Notes under the pieces: model-generated
The model's input: only the letters and a program-made list of their open reading frames with translations
Databases searched by the model: none
What the model was told of the DNA's origin: nothing
Shown: in pieces, positions 53,886 through 64,000 of the stretch
Layout: every line of letters starts with the position of its first letter
Numbering within the stretch: the first letter of the stretch is position 1
Position numbers and translations under genes: made by a program
From: Methylomagnum ishizawai
GTDB lineage: Bacteria > Pseudomonadota > Gammaproteobacteria > Methylococcales > Methylococcaceae
Direction: 5' to 3'
DNA length: 64,000 nucleotides
Assembly (NCBI RefSeq): GCF_900155475.1
Contig: NZ_FXAM01000001.1
Span: 3,606,881-3,670,880 of the forward strand

Positions 53886-55287
53886 GTTTGAAAACTCCTC
53901 TATCCAAAGTAACCCACACCGCCCGTTGTCCCCGGCGCTTGCGCAAGGCCCGCGCCATCCCGGCCACGGTGGTGCCGACATTGATGAGCCAGTAGGCCAG
54001 GGGGTACCAGATCATCCAATAATAGTAGCGGCCCGGCTGGCCGTTGCCGTAGGCTTCGTAGCGGGCGTCGATGGCCATGCTGACCGCGAACTGCGCCAAG
54101 CAGGTCACGCTGAGCAGCATCCCGGTCCAGTCGGGCACCAGGGCATCCCAGAAGTCGCGGGATGGATGCAGCGCCCAGCCCAACAGCGCCAACACCATCA
54201 GGTGCGCCCAAACATAGCCCGCCAGGCATTCGAGATAGATCGGCCACAGCCGCCGTGCCGACCAGCGCCACACCGACCGGCCATAGCGCAGCAATACTTC
54301 CGCCCCGCCCTGCGCCCAACGCACCCGCTGCCGCCACAGCCCGGCCAGGGTTTCCGGCATCAGCACCCAGCACAGGGCGCGGGGTTCGTAGCGCAATTGC
54401 CAACCGTCCAATTGCAGCTTCCAACTGATATCGATGTCTTCCGTCACCATGTCCGGGCTCCAATAGCCGACCCGGTGCAAGGCGCTGCGGCGGAAGGCCG
54501 CGATCACCCCCGATACCGTGAAAATCCGCCCATAGACCCGCTGGGCGCGTTTGATGAGGCCGATGATGGCGGAGAACTCGCCGACCTGGAGCTTGCCCAG
54601 CAAGGTCGAACGGGTGCGGATGCGCGGATTGCCGGTCACGGCCCCCACGCGGGGATCGTCCAGGAAATGGCGCAGCAGCCAGGGAATGGCGTCCGGGTCC
54701 AACAGGGCGTCGCCGTCGATGCAGATGAGATATTCGCTGTTGGCGAGCAGGGCGGCGGTTCGGAGCGCCACCGCCTTGCCCTGGTTCGAGGCCAGGTTCA
54801 ACACCCGCAGCGCCGGGAAATCGAGCGCCAATGCCTCCAGGATCGCCAGGGTGTTGTCGCGGCTGCCGTCGTTGATGGCGATGATTTCGTAGTGGGGATA
54901 ATCCAGCCGCCGCAGATAGCCGAGGGTTTCGTGCAAGGTGGCCCCCTCGTTGTAGCAGGGGATCAGGATGGAGACCGGAGGCTGTTGCGGCAGGTCGGGC
55001 ACGCGCCGCCCGGCCCGGTGTTGGGGCCGTTCCCAGCGCAGGTAGAAAATCCCGGCCCCGATCATCCAGGCATAGGCCATGAACAAGGGATAGTAGAACA
55101 CGAAGGCCGAAATCCCCTGATCCAGCACAGGCCAAGGCAAGCCGGCCAGCCAATCCAGGGCGGCGGCGGCTTGGCGTTCCAAAGCCGCCTCGAACATCAA
55201 GAAATCCGACCCGACCGCCGCCAGCGGTGCGGGCAACCCGTCCAGGCAGGGGATGAAGCCGTCCAGGACGGTGGCGCAATGGTTCAT
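53875..55287 (-). CDS. pgaC: Poly-beta-1,6-N-acetylglucosamine synthase
   Basis: The 470-residue membrane GT2 polymerises UDP-GlcNAc. It has an N-terminal membrane segment (AFVFYYPLFMAYAWMIGAGIFYL), then the GT2 motifs VSILIPCYNEGATLHETL, NDGSRDNT, ICIDGDALLDPDAI, MVTEDIDISWKLQ and QRVRWAQGGAEVL (Q-x2-RW). Further C-terminal membrane helices follow. The length is slightly above E. coli PgaC; an in-frame ATG 90 bases downstream could be the true start. It lies between pgaB and pgaD. Confidence 0.93.
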   Translation of the reverse strand: MNHCATVLDGFIPCLDGLPAPLAAVGSDFLMFEAALERQAAAALDWLAGLPWPVLDQGISAFVFYYPLFMAYAWMIGAGIFYLRWERPQHRAGRRVPDLPQQPPVSILIPCYNEGATLHETLGYLRRLDYPHYEIIAINDGSRDNTLAILEALALDFPALRVLNLASNQGKAVALRTAALLANSEYLICIDGDALLDPDAIPWLLRHFLDDPRVGAVTGNPRIRTRSTLLGKLQVGEFSAIIGLIKRAQRVYGRIFTVSGVIAAFRRSALHRVGYWSPDMVTEDIDISWKLQLDGWQLRYEPRALCWVLMPETLAGLWRQRVRWAQGGAEVLLRYGRSVWRWSARRLWPIYLECLAGYVWAHLMVLALLGWALHPSRDFWDALVPDWTGMLLSVTCLAQFAVSMAIDARYEAYGNGQPGRYYYWMIWYPLAYWLINVGTTVAGMARALRKRRGQRAVWVTLDRGVFKRDD

Positions 55288-55301
55288 GGCAAGGTCCGGG
55301 T

Positions 55302-57239
55302 TCAGGGCGCGGGTGGCAAGGCGAAAACGGCTTCCAAATCCTGGGCGCGGGGCTGGTCGCGGAACGGGTTGTCCGGGTAATAGCCGAGATGCACAGCCCC
55401 CAGTTCCTGCACCCGCCGCATCTGCTTGAGGAACACGTCCATGGGAATATCGCTATGGTTGCGCCAGTCCACGCTTTGCAGCTCGAACACGGTTTTGCGG
55501 AGACCATCGGGATATAAGGCGGCTTTCAGCACCAGCTCGGTCAGCCAGGCGTCGGGATTGTCCGCCTCCTCCATGAACGGCATCGCCTCGACCGCCACAT
55601 AGTCGTAATCGGCCAGGGCGGCGGCGTAGGACTGGGCGAACCATTCCTCCGAATACGGCTTGAGCAAGGGCAAGGCGTAGAGGTTGCGGGCGGTCTTGAG
55701 CGTGGGCCGGTAGCGCCGCGCCCGTTCCGCGAGTGCCTGGGTGAAGGCGTCGAGGGCGGCGGTCTTATGTTGGGCCCAGCGCATCCGGGTGTCGGGACTG
55801 GCGTGCAGCGCAGCGAAATCCTGGGGCAGGCCGCGGACTTGGCGCAGGTCGGCCAGCCCCGCCGGACCCACATCCTCGTAATCGGACAGCAAGGCATCGT
55901 CGTGGAACAACAGCCCGGCGAAATTGGCGTGCTTGGCGAGGTCTTCGTAAATTTCGCCGATCAGCTGGCGGGCCTCCGGCTGGAAGGGTGACAGGCGCTT
56001 ATAGACATGGCTGGACAAACGCGGCTGGCCGTCTTTCCACTCGTGGACGAACCAATCCTCCGGGCGGGCGACCCGGAACGCCAGCACCGGCATCCAGGCA
56101 TAGACCTTGGCCCGCACCCTGGTCTTGATCTGCCACGCCACCCGGTTGAACAAATCGGCCCGCACCGGCAGGTGGCGGTTGGGGAAGTACAGGGCTTCGG
56201 CGTTGCCATCGCCATCGGGATCGGCATAGGCTTGCAGGAATACGGTATTGGCGTGCATCGTCCGCAGCCGGTCCAACAGCAAGCCCAGGTTATGCTCGGT
56301 CTGGGCCGGGTCGGGATCGTAGAGATAGTCGATATCGACATGCGCTACCCGCAACGGGCGGTCGGCCCGGAGGCGGGTCATCATCTGGGCGAAGCCGTCG
56401 ATATCCGGGTTCTCGGCCACCAATAGCCGCTTCACGGCGGGCAGGTCGGCCAGGGTATTGCGGCCATCGGCCAATCCCAGGGTGATGGGCATTCCGGCGT
56501 CCCGCGCCGCGTCGAGCAGGGCTTGGTTGTATTCGCCGTAGGGCCAGGCCACCACCCTGGGCCGTTGCCCGGTGCGCTGGCGCAAGGTGTCGGCACTGCG
56601 CCTTAGGTCGCCCTGGATGCGCTGGTTATATTCGGCATCGTTTTCGTAGCGCCCGGATGCGGCATCGTAGCGGCGGGTGGTCAAGGCCGGTTGGGTATTG
56701 CCCTGGGGATTGCCAATCAAACCATGATGGCTGTCGTGGCTGTGCGAAGCCACCTCCACCAGCCCGGAGCGGACCACTTCGCGCACCTGGTCCCACCCCA
56801 GGAAATCGCTGCGGGCCCAGGGTTCTTCCTCGCCGTAGGGCACCTTGCCGCCGGGCGGCACATCCAACCAGGAATCCACCAGGGCGATCAGGGCCGGATA
56901 GTGGTACTGCTTGAGCAAGGGGAAGACCTTGCGGTAGAAATCGGCATAGCCATCGTCGAAAGTCAGCAAGACCGCCTGGTCCGGCAAGTGCTTGCGGCCC
57001 GCCTGGGCATCGACCAAGTCCTGGACGCTGACGACCCGGTAGCCATTCTGTTTGAGCCAGGCGAACTGGGCCTTGAGATTGGCGAGGCTGACCACGGTGC
57101 GGCCCAGCGCTTCCGAGGGCGGCACCTCGTCTTCGACTTCGTGGTAGGACAGCGCGATGAACGTGTCGGCGGTCCAGCCCTGGGCGCTGGCACCCAGGCA
57201 TAAACAGAACAACGTGAATAGCAAATATTTCTTGAACAT
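55302..57239 (-). CDS. pgaB: Poly-GlcNAc N-deacetylase
   Basis: The 645-residue periplasmic enzyme starts with a signal peptide (FKKYLLFTLFCLCLGASAQG). The polysaccharide deacetylase domain (about 25-290) has LLTFDDGYADF with Asp95/Asp96 and metal His166/His171 in ASHSHDSHHG. The C-terminal glycoside-hydrolase-like domain (about 300-645) contains HVDIDYLYDPDPAQTEHN and FHDDALLSDYEDV. Partial deacetylation is needed for export of the polymer. It heads the pgaBCD unit; the usual upstream partner pgaA is absent. Confidence 0.94.
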   Translation of the reverse strand: MFKKYLLFTLFCLCLGASAQGWTADTFIALSYHEVEDEVPPSEALGRTVVSLANLKAQFAWLKQNGYRVVSVQDLVDAQAGRKHLPDQAVLLTFDDGYADFYRKVFPLLKQYHYPALIALVDSWLDVPPGGKVPYGEEEPWARSDFLGWDQVREVVRSGLVEVASHSHDSHHGLIGNPQGNTQPALTTRRYDAASGRYENDAEYNQRIQGDLRRSADTLRQRTGQRPRVVAWPYGEYNQALLDAARDAGMPITLGLADGRNTLADLPAVKRLLVAENPDIDGFAQMMTRLRADRPLRVAHVDIDYLYDPDPAQTEHNLGLLLDRLRTMHANTVFLQAYADPDGDGNAEALYFPNRHLPVRADLFNRVAWQIKTRVRAKVYAWMPVLAFRVARPEDWFVHEWKDGQPRLSSHVYKRLSPFQPEARQLIGEIYEDLAKHANFAGLLFHDDALLSDYEDVGPAGLADLRQVRGLPQDFAALHASPDTRMRWAQHKTAALDAFTQALAERARRYRPTLKTARNLYALPLLKPYSEEWFAQSYAAALADYDYVAVEAMPFMEEADNPDAWLTELVLKAALYPDGLRKTVFELQSVDWRNHSDIPMDVFLKQMRRVQELGAVHLGYYPDNPFRDQPRAQDLEAVFALPPAP

Positions 57240-57615
57240 AGGCCCATGGATGGACGGAGGCCGGGAGGGGCGGCTTTAATCCTAGGCGGGATTTCGACAC
57301 GCACAAGTCGCGGCGACCCCGGAAATCTACCATCCCATGAAAACCCATAGCCGTTCCCCCAATCCGGCGGGTGTCCGCTGGCTCGCGGGGCTGGGGCTGG
57401 CCACGTCCTTCCGGCGCAGCAACGTAAAAAAATGTAAAAGCAACGCACTTCATCAACCCCATGAATTAGCATAGGTCCAAGACGCCGTACGCCACCCCGA
57501 CATTCGGGCGACGTCGACTTGCAGCGGTCGGGGCATTAAGCCGGACCGCCCCATGCAACCCCCAGCCCGCGCCCCATAGATCGATGCCTCCAAGCCGCCT
57601 GTTCCCGCCATCCCG
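57240..57615. promoter_or_regulatory. 376-base divergent intergenic region (pgaB / mdtA-like)
   Basis: No gene is supported here. It should hold the promoters of pgaBCD (minus) and the efflux operon (plus). An A-rich patch (GTAAAAAAATGTAAAAGC near 57424-57441) stands out, but no confident promoter or operator was assigned. Confidence 0.4.
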
Positions 57616-58848
57616 ATGAAAGCCACAGAGACCCCCCAATCGGCGGCAATCCCGCCGGGATTTTCCAAGCTGCGCTGGCTGGCCTTGTTGCCGCTGGCCG
57701 CGCTGGCGGCCTGGACCTATCAATACTTCGCCGCCACCCCGCCCCCAGCGCCGCCCCCGGCCAGGATGGCCCCGGCGATACCGGTCGCCGCCGCCACCAC
57801 CACCCGCGAGGATTTCCCGGTCTATCTGAACGGACTCGGGACCGTGACGGCGCTGCATACCGTGACGGTGCGGCCCCGCGTCGATGGCGAATTGATCCGG
57901 GTGGCCTACCAGGAAGGCCAGAAGGTCAAGCAGGGCGAACTCCTGGCCGAGATCGACCCCCGGCCCTTCAATGTGCAATTGCAACAGGCCGAGGGCCAAC
58001 TGGCGCGGGATGAAGCCCTGTTGCAGAACGCCGAACTGGACCTACAGCGCTACCGGACCTTGTTAACCCAGGATTCCATCGCGGCCCAGCAGGTCGTCAC
58101 CCAGGAATCCCTGGTCAAGCAATACCAGGGCACGGTCGAAACCGACCGGGCGCAGGTGGCGAACGCCAAGCTGCAACTCACCTATGCCCGAGTGACCGCC
58201 CCGATCACCGGGCGGGTCGGGCTGCGCCTGGTCGATCCGGGCAATATCGTCCAGGCCAGCGATACCGGCGGGCTGGTGGTCATCACCCAGACCGAACCCA
58301 TCGCCGTGGTCTTCACCCTGCCCGAGGACGAGTTGCGGCCCGTGATGCGGCGCTGGCATCCCGGCCAGGAAATCCCCGTCACCGCCTACGACCGCCAAGG
58401 CAAAAACCGGCTGGCCGAGGGCGTGGTCTACGCGGTGGACAACCAGGTCGATCCCACCACCGGCACCTTCAAGCTCAAGGCCCGCTTTCCCAACCCGGAC
58501 CAAGCGCTGTTCTCCAACCAGTTCGTGAATATCCGCATGACCCTGGACACCCTGGCCGCGGTGGCGGTGGTGCCTTCCGCCGCGATCCAGCATGGGGTCA
58601 ATGGCAGCTTCGTCTATGTGGTGCGGGACGACCGGACGGTGACGGTGCGACCCGTGGCGACCGGACCCGCGGAAGGGAACAAGACGGCGGTGCGACAAGG
58701 TCTCGCGCCCGGCGAGCGGGTGGTGGTGGACGGCACCGACAAGCTGCGGGAAGGCACCCAGGTGGAACTGGTCCAGCGCGACGGCCAGCGCCAACCGGAA
58801 CCGGCGGAACCCAAACCGGAACCCCCCCAGCGGGGCCAGCGTCCATGA
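57616..58848 (+). CDS. mdtA: RND efflux periplasmic adaptor, MdtA-like
   Basis: The 410-residue adaptor has a membrane anchor ([20 protein letters not shown], about 19-38). The MFP motifs are [28 protein letters not shown], the lipoyl half [18 protein letters not shown], a hairpin about 115-185, and the second half [24 protein letters not shown] beta-barrel follows, and a Pro/Glu-rich tail ends the chain. The [21 protein letters not shown] pattern is typical of MdtA. It overlaps the next gene by four bases (ATGA), so adaptor and two pumps form one operon. Confidence 0.9.
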   Translation: MKATETPQSAAIPPGFSKLRWLALLPLAALAAWTYQYFAATPPPAPPPARMAPAIPVAAATTTREDFPVYLNGLGTVTALHTVTVRPRVDGELIRVAYQEGQKVKQGELLAEIDPRPFNVQLQQAEGQLARDEALLQNAELDLQRYRTLLTQDSIAAQQVVTQESLVKQYQGTVETDRAQVANAKLQLTYARVTAPITGRVGLRLVDPGNIVQASDTGGLVVITQTEPIAVVFTLPEDELRPVMRRWHPGQEIPVTAYDRQGKNRLAEGVVYAVDNQVDPTTGTFKLKARFPNPDQALFSNQFVNIRMTLDTLAAVAVVPSAAIQHGVNGSFVYVVRDDRTVTVRPVATGPAEGNKTAVRQGLAPGERVVVDGTDKLREGTQVELVQRDGQRQPEPAEPKPEPPQRGQRP

Positions 58849-61800
58849 ACGTGCCCGAAGCGTCCGCCGCGCCCGCGTCCTTCAATCCTTCGCGCCTGTT
58901 CATCCTGAGGCCGGTCGCCACATCCTTGCTGATGTTGGCCCTGCTGCTGGCGGGCTTCCTGGCCTACCGGACCCTGCCGGTGTCGGCCCTGCCCCAGGTG
59001 GATTATCCGACCCTCCAGGTGGTGGCGCTCTATCCCGGTGCCAGTCCCGAAGTCGCGGCCTCGGCCATCACCGCGCCCTTGGAACGCCAGTTCGGCCAGA
59101 TGCCGGGACTCAACCAGATGTCGTCCACCAGTTCCGGCGGCGCGGCGGTCATCACCCTGCAATTCGCCCTCGATCTGAACCTGGATATCGCCGAACAGGA
59201 AGTCCAGGCGGCCATCAACGCCGCCACCAGCTTCCTGCCCACCGACCTGCCGATGCCGCCGGTCTATAGCAAGGTCAATCCCGCCGACGCGCCGATCCTG
59301 ACCCTGGCCGTGCGCTCGCAAAACCTGCCCCTGCCCAAGGTGGAGGATTTGGTCGATACCCGGCTGGCCCAGAAGATCGCCCAATTATCCGGCGTGGGGC
59401 TGGTGTCCATCGCCGGGGGCCAGCGCCCGGCGGTGCGTATCCAGGCCAATCCGGCGGCGCTCGCCAGCTATAACCTGGGATTGGAAGACCTCCGCGCCGC
59501 CCTCGCCGCCGCCAATGTGAACCAACCCAAGGGCATGTTCGACGGCCCGGCCCGCGCCGCCACCCTCGCCGCCAACGACCAATTGCATTCGGCGGCGGAA
59601 TACCGGGAATTGGTCATCGCCTACCGCAATGGCCGTCCGGTGCGGCTCTCCGATGTCGCCGACACGGTGGACGCCGCCGAGAATATCCGGCTGGCGGCCT
59701 GGGCCAACGACAGCGCGGCGGTCATCGTCAATATCCAGCGCCAGCCGGGAGCCAATGTCATCGAGGTGGTGGACCGCATCCAGCGCTTGCTGCCGGAGTT
59801 GCGGGCGGCGCTGCCCCCCGATGTGGAGGTGGTACCGCTGACCGACCGCACCGCCAGTATCCGCGCCTCGGTGCGGGACGTGCTGGCCGAGTTGGTGCTG
59901 GCCGTGGTCCTGGTGGTGGCGGTGATTTTCGTGTTCCTGCGTAGCGCCGCCGCCACCACCATCCCCGCCGTCGCCGTGCCGCTGTCCTTGGTCGGGACGT
60001 TCGGGGCGATGTATTTCGCCGGGTTCAGCCTCAACAACCTGACCTTGATGGCCTTGACCATCGCCACCGGCTTCGTGGTGGACGACGCCATCGTGGTGAT
60101 CGAGAACATTTCGCGCCATGTCGAGCAAGGCGAATCGCCGTTGCGGGCCGCGCTCAAGGGGTCGGAGCAGATCGGCTTCACCATCATTTCGTTGACGGTA
60201 TCGCTGGTGGCGGCTTTGATCCCGCTGCTGTTCATGGGCGATGTGGTGGGGCGCTTGTTCCGGGAATTCGCCGTGACCCTGGCGGTGGCGATTTTGATTT
60301 CCGCCGCGGTGTCGCTGACCTTGACGCCGATGATGTGCGCCAAGCTACTACGCCGGACCGAGGAGGCAACGGAAGGCCGCTTCCACCGCGCCACGGGCCG
60401 CTTCTTCGACCGCATGATCGCGGGCTATGGCCGGATGCTGGAATGGGTGTTGCGGCATCAGGGCGCGACCCTGCTCGCGGCGCTGTTGACCCTGGCGCTG
60501 ACGGTGGCGCTGTATGTGCTGGTGCCCAAGGGCTTTTTCCCGGTGCAGGATACCGGCATCATCCAGGGCGTTTCCGAAGCGCCGCAAAGCATTTCCTTCG
60601 CCGCCATGGCCGAGCGCCAGCAAGCCCTGGCCCGCGTGGTGCTGCAAGACCCGGCGGTGGAGAGCCTGTCCTCCTTCGTCGGCGTCGATGGCACCAATCC
60701 CACCCTCAACGCGGGCCGCTTCCTCATCAACCTGAAGCCCCTGGAAACCCGCCGCATCCATGCCTCGGCGGTCATCCGGCGGCTGCAACCGCGCCTCGCC
60801 CAGGTCGAAGGCATCCAGCTCTATCTACAGCCGGTGCAGGATTTGACCATCGAATCCCGTATCAGCCGCACTCAATACCAGTTCACCCTGGAAAGCGTCG
60901 ATCCCGATGAATTGTCCCTCTGGACCCGGCGCTTGGTGGAACGGCTGGCCGCCGCCCCGGAACTGGCCGATGTCGCCAGCGATCTGCAAGACCGGGGCTT
61001 GCAGGTGTATCTCGCCATCGACCGCGCCACCGCCGGGCGGCTGGGCATCACGGCGGCGGCCATCGACAACGCCTTGTACGACGCCTTCGGGCAACGCTTG
61101 GTCTCGACCCTGTTCACCCAGTCCAATCAATACCGGGTGGTGTTGGAGGTGAAGCCGGAATTCCGCGTCGGCCCGGCCGCTTTGGACCAGTTGCGCATCC
61201 CATCCAGCAATGGCACCCAAGTCCCGCTGTCGGCCATCGCCACGGTGTCGGAACGTCCGGCCCCGCTAGCGCTGAACCATCTGGGCCAGTTCCCGGCTTC
61301 CACTATTTCTTTCAACCTGGCCCCCAACGCGGCGCTGGGCCAAGCGGTGGACGCCATCGAACACGCCAAGGCCGACATCGGCCTGCCCACCAGCGTGCAT
61401 ACCGCCTATCAGGGCGCGACCCTGGCGTTCGGCGCGTCGCTGTCCAATACGCTGTGGTTGATCCTCGCCGCCCTGGTCACGGTGTACATCGTGCTGGGCG
61501 TCCTCTACGAGAGCTATATCCACCCCATCACCATCCTCTCGACCCTGCCGTCCGCCGGGGTGGGTGCGCTGTTGGCCTTGCTGCTGGCGGACACCGAACT
61601 CGGGATCATCGCCGTCATCGGCCTGGTCCTGTTGATCGGCATCGTCAAGAAGAACGCCATCATGATGATCGACTTCGCCCTGGAAGCCGAGCGCAAGGAA
61701 GGCAAGCCGCCGCGGGAAGCCATTTTCCAAGCCTGTTTGCTGCGCTTCCGCCCGATCCTGATGACGACCTTGGCGGCACTGCTCGGTGCTTTGCCCTTGA

Positions 61801-61955
61801 TGCTGGGGAGCGGCATGGGCTCGGAACTGCGCCAACCGTTGGGCCTCGCCCTGGTGGGTGGCTTGCTGCTCAGCCAGGTGTTGACCTTGTTCACCACGCC
61901 GGTGATTTATTTGGCTTTCGAGCGGCTGGCGCGGCGGGAGGTGGCGGGTGATTAA
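58845..61955 (+). CDS. mdtB: RND multidrug efflux pump subunit, MdtB-like
   Basis: The 1036-residue inner-membrane proton-driven pump belongs to the HAE1 RND family. It opens [43 protein letters not shown]. Membrane motifs include [32 protein letters not shown] (helix 4 Asp pair) and [23 protein letters not shown]. The second half has [15 protein letters not shown] and [24 protein letters not shown]. In MdtABC, MdtB and MdtC work as a mixed trimer, and the next gene is its MdtC-like partner. Confidence 0.92.
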   Translation: MNVPEASAAPASFNPSRLFILRPVATSLLMLALLLAGFLAYRTLPVSALPQVDYPTLQVVALYPGASPEVAASAITAPLERQFGQMPGLNQMSSTSSGGAAVITLQFALDLNLDIAEQEVQAAINAATSFLPTDLPMPPVYSKVNPADAPILTLAVRSQNLPLPKVEDLVDTRLAQKIAQLSGVGLVSIAGGQRPAVRIQANPAALASYNLGLEDLRAALAAANVNQPKGMFDGPARAATLAANDQLHSAAEYRELVIAYRNGRPVRLSDVADTVDAAENIRLAAWANDSAAVIVNIQRQPGANVIEVVDRIQRLLPELRAALPPDVEVVPLTDRTASIRASVRDVLAELVLAVVLVVAVIFVFLRSAAATTIPAVAVPLSLVGTFGAMYFAGFSLNNLTLMALTIATGFVVDDAIVVIENISRHVEQGESPLRAALKGSEQIGFTIISLTVSLVAALIPLLFMGDVVGRLFREFAVTLAVAILISAAVSLTLTPMMCAKLLRRTEEATEGRFHRATGRFFDRMIAGYGRMLEWVLRHQGATLLAALLTLALTVALYVLVPKGFFPVQDTGIIQGVSEAPQSISFAAMAERQQALARVVLQDPAVESLSSFVGVDGTNPTLNAGRFLINLKPLETRRIHASAVIRRLQPRLAQVEGIQLYLQPVQDLTIESRISRTQYQFTLESVDPDELSLWTRRLVERLAAAPELADVASDLQDRGLQVYLAIDRATAGRLGITAAAIDNALYDAFGQRLVSTLFTQSNQYRVVLEVKPEFRVGPAALDQLRIPSSNGTQVPLSAIATVSERPAPLALNHLGQFPASTISFNLAPNAALGQAVDAIEHAKADIGLPTSVHTAYQGATLAFGASLSNTLWLILAALVTVYIVLGVLYESYIHPITILSTLPSAGVGALLALLLADTELGIIAVIGLVLLIGIVKKNAIMMIDFALEAERKEGKPPREAIFQACLLRFRPILMTTLAALLGALPLMLGSGMGSELRQPLGLALVGGLLLSQVLTLFTTPVIYLAFERLARREVAGD

Positions 61956-61991
61956 GCAGCCGCCAGAAAAACAGAACGGGCGGCCTAAGCC

Positions 61992-64000
61992 ATGAACCTC
62001 TCCGCCGTGTGCATCCGCCGCCCGGTCGCCACCACCTTGCTCACCCTGGGCGTGGCCTTGGCCGGGATGTTCGCGTTCTTCCGGCTGCCGGTCGCGCCTT
62101 TGCCCCAGGTGGATTTCCCGACCATCGCGGTAATGGCGAACCTGCCCGGTGCCAGCCCGGAAACCATGGCGGCGACAGTGGCGACACCCTTGGAGCGTTC
62201 CTTGGGCCAGATCGCCGGCGTCACCGAGATAACCTCGTCCAGTGCCCAAGGCTCGACCCGGATCACCCTGCAATTCGATTTGAACCGGGATATCGACGGG
62301 GCCGCCCGCGATGTGCAAGCGGCCATCAACGCGGCGGCGGGACTCTTGCCCACCAACCTGCCGAGCCGCCCCAGCTATCGCAAGATCAATCCGGCGGACT
62401 CGCCGATCATGATCCTGGCCCTGACCTCGGACACGATGACCCGCGGCCAGATGTACGACGCGGCCTCCACCGTGCTGGCCCAGAAAATCGCGCAAATCCA
62501 AGGCATCGGCCAAGTCACCGTCGGCGGCAGTTCATTACCCGCCGTGCGGGTGGAATTGAATCCCGCGGCCCTGGGCCAATACGGCATCGGCCTGGAGGAA
62601 GTCCGCGCCGCCCTCGCCGCCGCCAATGCCAACCGGCCCAAGGGCGTGGTCGAGGCCGGAAACCGGGTCTGGCAAATCCAGGCCAACGACCAAGCCCAAA
62701 CCGCCGCCGAATATCTGCCCTTGATCGTGGCCTACCGCAACGGCGCGGCAGTACGCATCGCCGATTTGGGCGGGGCGGTGGACTCGGTGGAGGATATCCG
62801 CAACGCGGGCCTGAAAGACGGCAAGCCCTCGGTGCTGTTGATCCTGAGCAAACAGCCCGGTGCCAATATCATCGAGACCGTGGAGCGGATCAAAACCCTG
62901 TTGCCACAGTTACGGGCCTCGATTCCAGCGGCCATCGACCTCTCCCTGGCCATGGACCGCTCCGCCACCATCCGCGCTTCGGTGGACGAGGTGGAACGCA
63001 GCCTCTATATCGCCGTGGGGTTGGTGATCTTCGTCGTGTTCGTGTTTCTGCGCGACCCGCGCTCGACCTTGATCCCCAGCGTCGCCGTGCCAGTATCCCT
63101 GATCGGTACCTTCGGCGTGATGTCCCTGTGCGGCTATAGCCTCGACAATCTCTCGCTGATGGCCTTGACCATCGCCACCGGCTTCGTGGTGGACGATGCC
63201 ATCGTGGTCCTGGAAAACACCGCCCGCCATATCGAGGCCGGCGAGCCGCCGTTCCGGGCCGCGGTGCGCGGGGCGGGGGAAGTGGGCTTCACGGTGCTGT
63301 CGATGAGCCTGTCCTTGATCGCCGTGTTCATCCCCTTGTTGCTGATGGGCGGGATCGTGGGGCGCTTGTTCCGGGAATTCGCGGTCACGTTGTCCAGCGC
63401 GGTGCTGGTGTCGCTGCTGGTATCGTTGACCACCACGCCCATGCTGTGCGCCCGCTGGCTGAAACAACCCGAACCCCGGCGGCTGGGCCGCGTCCCGGCC
63501 TGGACCGAAGCCGCGTTCCTGGGCCTGCAACGGGGCTACGAACACAGCCTCGGCTGGGCCTTGAACCATGGGCCGCTGATGGTCCTGCTGCTGTTGGCGA
63601 CGGTGGCTTTGAACTTCCATTTGTACGCCATCATCCCCAAGGGCTTTTTCCCGACCCAGGACGGCGGGCGCTTGATGGGGGCGATCCAGGCCGACCAGGG
63701 CATTTCTTCCCAGGCCATGCGGCAGAAACTGGCCGATTTCGTGGATATCGTCCGCCACGACCCGGCGATTTCCAGCGTGGTGGGCTTCATCGGCGGGCAA
63801 CAGGGCGGCAACAGCGGCCTGATGTTCGCGGAGCTGAAACCGCCCGCGGAACGGGGTGCCTCCCTGGACCAGATCATGGGCCGCCTGCGCCAACAACTGG
63901 GCCGGGAACCGGGGGCCAACCTGTTCCTGCAACCGGCCCAGGACCTCCGGGTCGGCGGCAGGATGGCGGGGGCGCTGTTCCAATATTCGCTACAGGCGGA
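61992..64000 (+). CDS. mdtC: RND multidrug efflux pump subunit, MdtC-like, 3' end missing
   Basis: 669 codons are visible before the window edge. The protein opens [20 protein letters not shown] and contains [56 protein letters not shown] and [15 protein letters not shown]. It is clearly homologous to, but distinct from, the preceding pump, as expected for the MdtB/MdtC pair. 36 bases separate the two genes. A TolC-type outer-membrane factor may follow outside the window. Confidence 0.92.
   Translation, partial: MNLSAVCIRRPVATTLLTLGVALAGMFAFFRLPVAPLPQVDFPTIAVMANLPGASPETMAATVATPLERSLGQIAGVTEITSSSAQGSTRITLQFDLNRDIDGAARDVQAAINAAAGLLPTNLPSRPSYRKINPADSPIMILALTSDTMTRGQMYDAASTVLAQKIAQIQGIGQVTVGGSSLPAVRVELNPAALGQYGIGLEEVRAALAAANANRPKGVVEAGNRVWQIQANDQAQTAAEYLPLIVAYRNGAAVRIADLGGAVDSVEDIRNAGLKDGKPSVLLILSKQPGANIIETVERIKTLLPQLRASIPAAIDLSLAMDRSATIRASVDEVERSLYIAVGLVIFVVFVFLRDPRSTLIPSVAVPVSLIGTFGVMSLCGYSLDNLSLMALTIATGFVVDDAIVVLENTARHIEAGEPPFRAAVRGAGEVGFTVLSMSLSLIAVFIPLLLMGGIVGRLFREFAVTLSSAVLVSLLVSLTTTPMLCARWLKQPEPRRLGRVPAWTEAAFLGLQRGYEHSLGWALNHGPLMVLLLLATVALNFHLYAIIPKGFFPTQDGGRLMGAIQADQGISSQAMRQKLADFVDIVRHDPAISSVVGFIGGQQGGNSGLMFAELKPPAERGASLDQIMGRLRQQLGREPGANLFLQPAQDLRVGGRMAGALFQYSLQA

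Overview
This is a GC-rich (about 65%) chromosomal window from a gammaproteobacterium. The ygfB-pepP-ubiH block diverging from zapA, 6S RNA and fau is the classic gammaproteobacterial arrangement. An octaheme cytochrome and the overall style would fit a methanotroph of the Methylococcaceae, but that placement is only a guess.

Layout. 1-3000: the end of an outer-membrane barrel gene, rep helicase and tRNA-Arg(CCG). 3029-8592 (minus): one transcription unit with a type I secretion ABC exporter, its HlyD-type adaptor, then gmd and fcl for GDP-L-fucose. 9296-17371 (plus): a divergently transcribed giant protein of 2691 residues, about 300 Thr-rich octapeptides followed by a calcium-loop C-terminal domain of the type found on T1SS substrates. 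Directly downstream is a TPR/SPINDLY-type protein O-glycosyltransferase (17433-19277). 19448-35306 (plus): a long, tightly coupled carbohydrate locus with a CDP-3,6-dideoxyhexose pathway (rfbF, rfbG, rfbH, a 3,5-epimerase-like cupin, an SDR reductase), two FkbM methyltransferases, two radical SAM enzymes, a GT4, two large GT2-TPR proteins (one fused to a GT10 fucosyltransferase-like domain) and a DUF5672 protein.

35331-42957: housekeeping genes (ubiH, pepP, ygfB, zapA, 6S RNA, fau, an EVE-domain gene, a MutT-ThiE fusion, glnA). 43081-46181 (minus): a PspA-like/YqiJ/flotillin membrane-stress operon. 46420-49358: an octaheme cytochrome with HEAT and TPR repeats, and an O-methyltransferase. 49551-53464: a threonine-dehydratase-like gene broken by two insertion sequences (IS1634 and IS630 families) whose removal restores one exact reading frame. 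53445-57239 (minus): pgaBCD for poly-N-acetylglucosamine, without pgaA. 57616-64000: mdtABC-like RND efflux genes, the last one cut by the window edge.

Most interesting reading: 3029-35306 looks like a dedicated system that makes, glycosylates and exports a giant Thr-rich surface or matrix protein. Exporter, nucleotide-sugar supply, repeat protein, protein O-glycosyltransferase and glycan-building genes sit side by side. The link between them is inferred from gene order and family knowledge and is not proven by the sequence.
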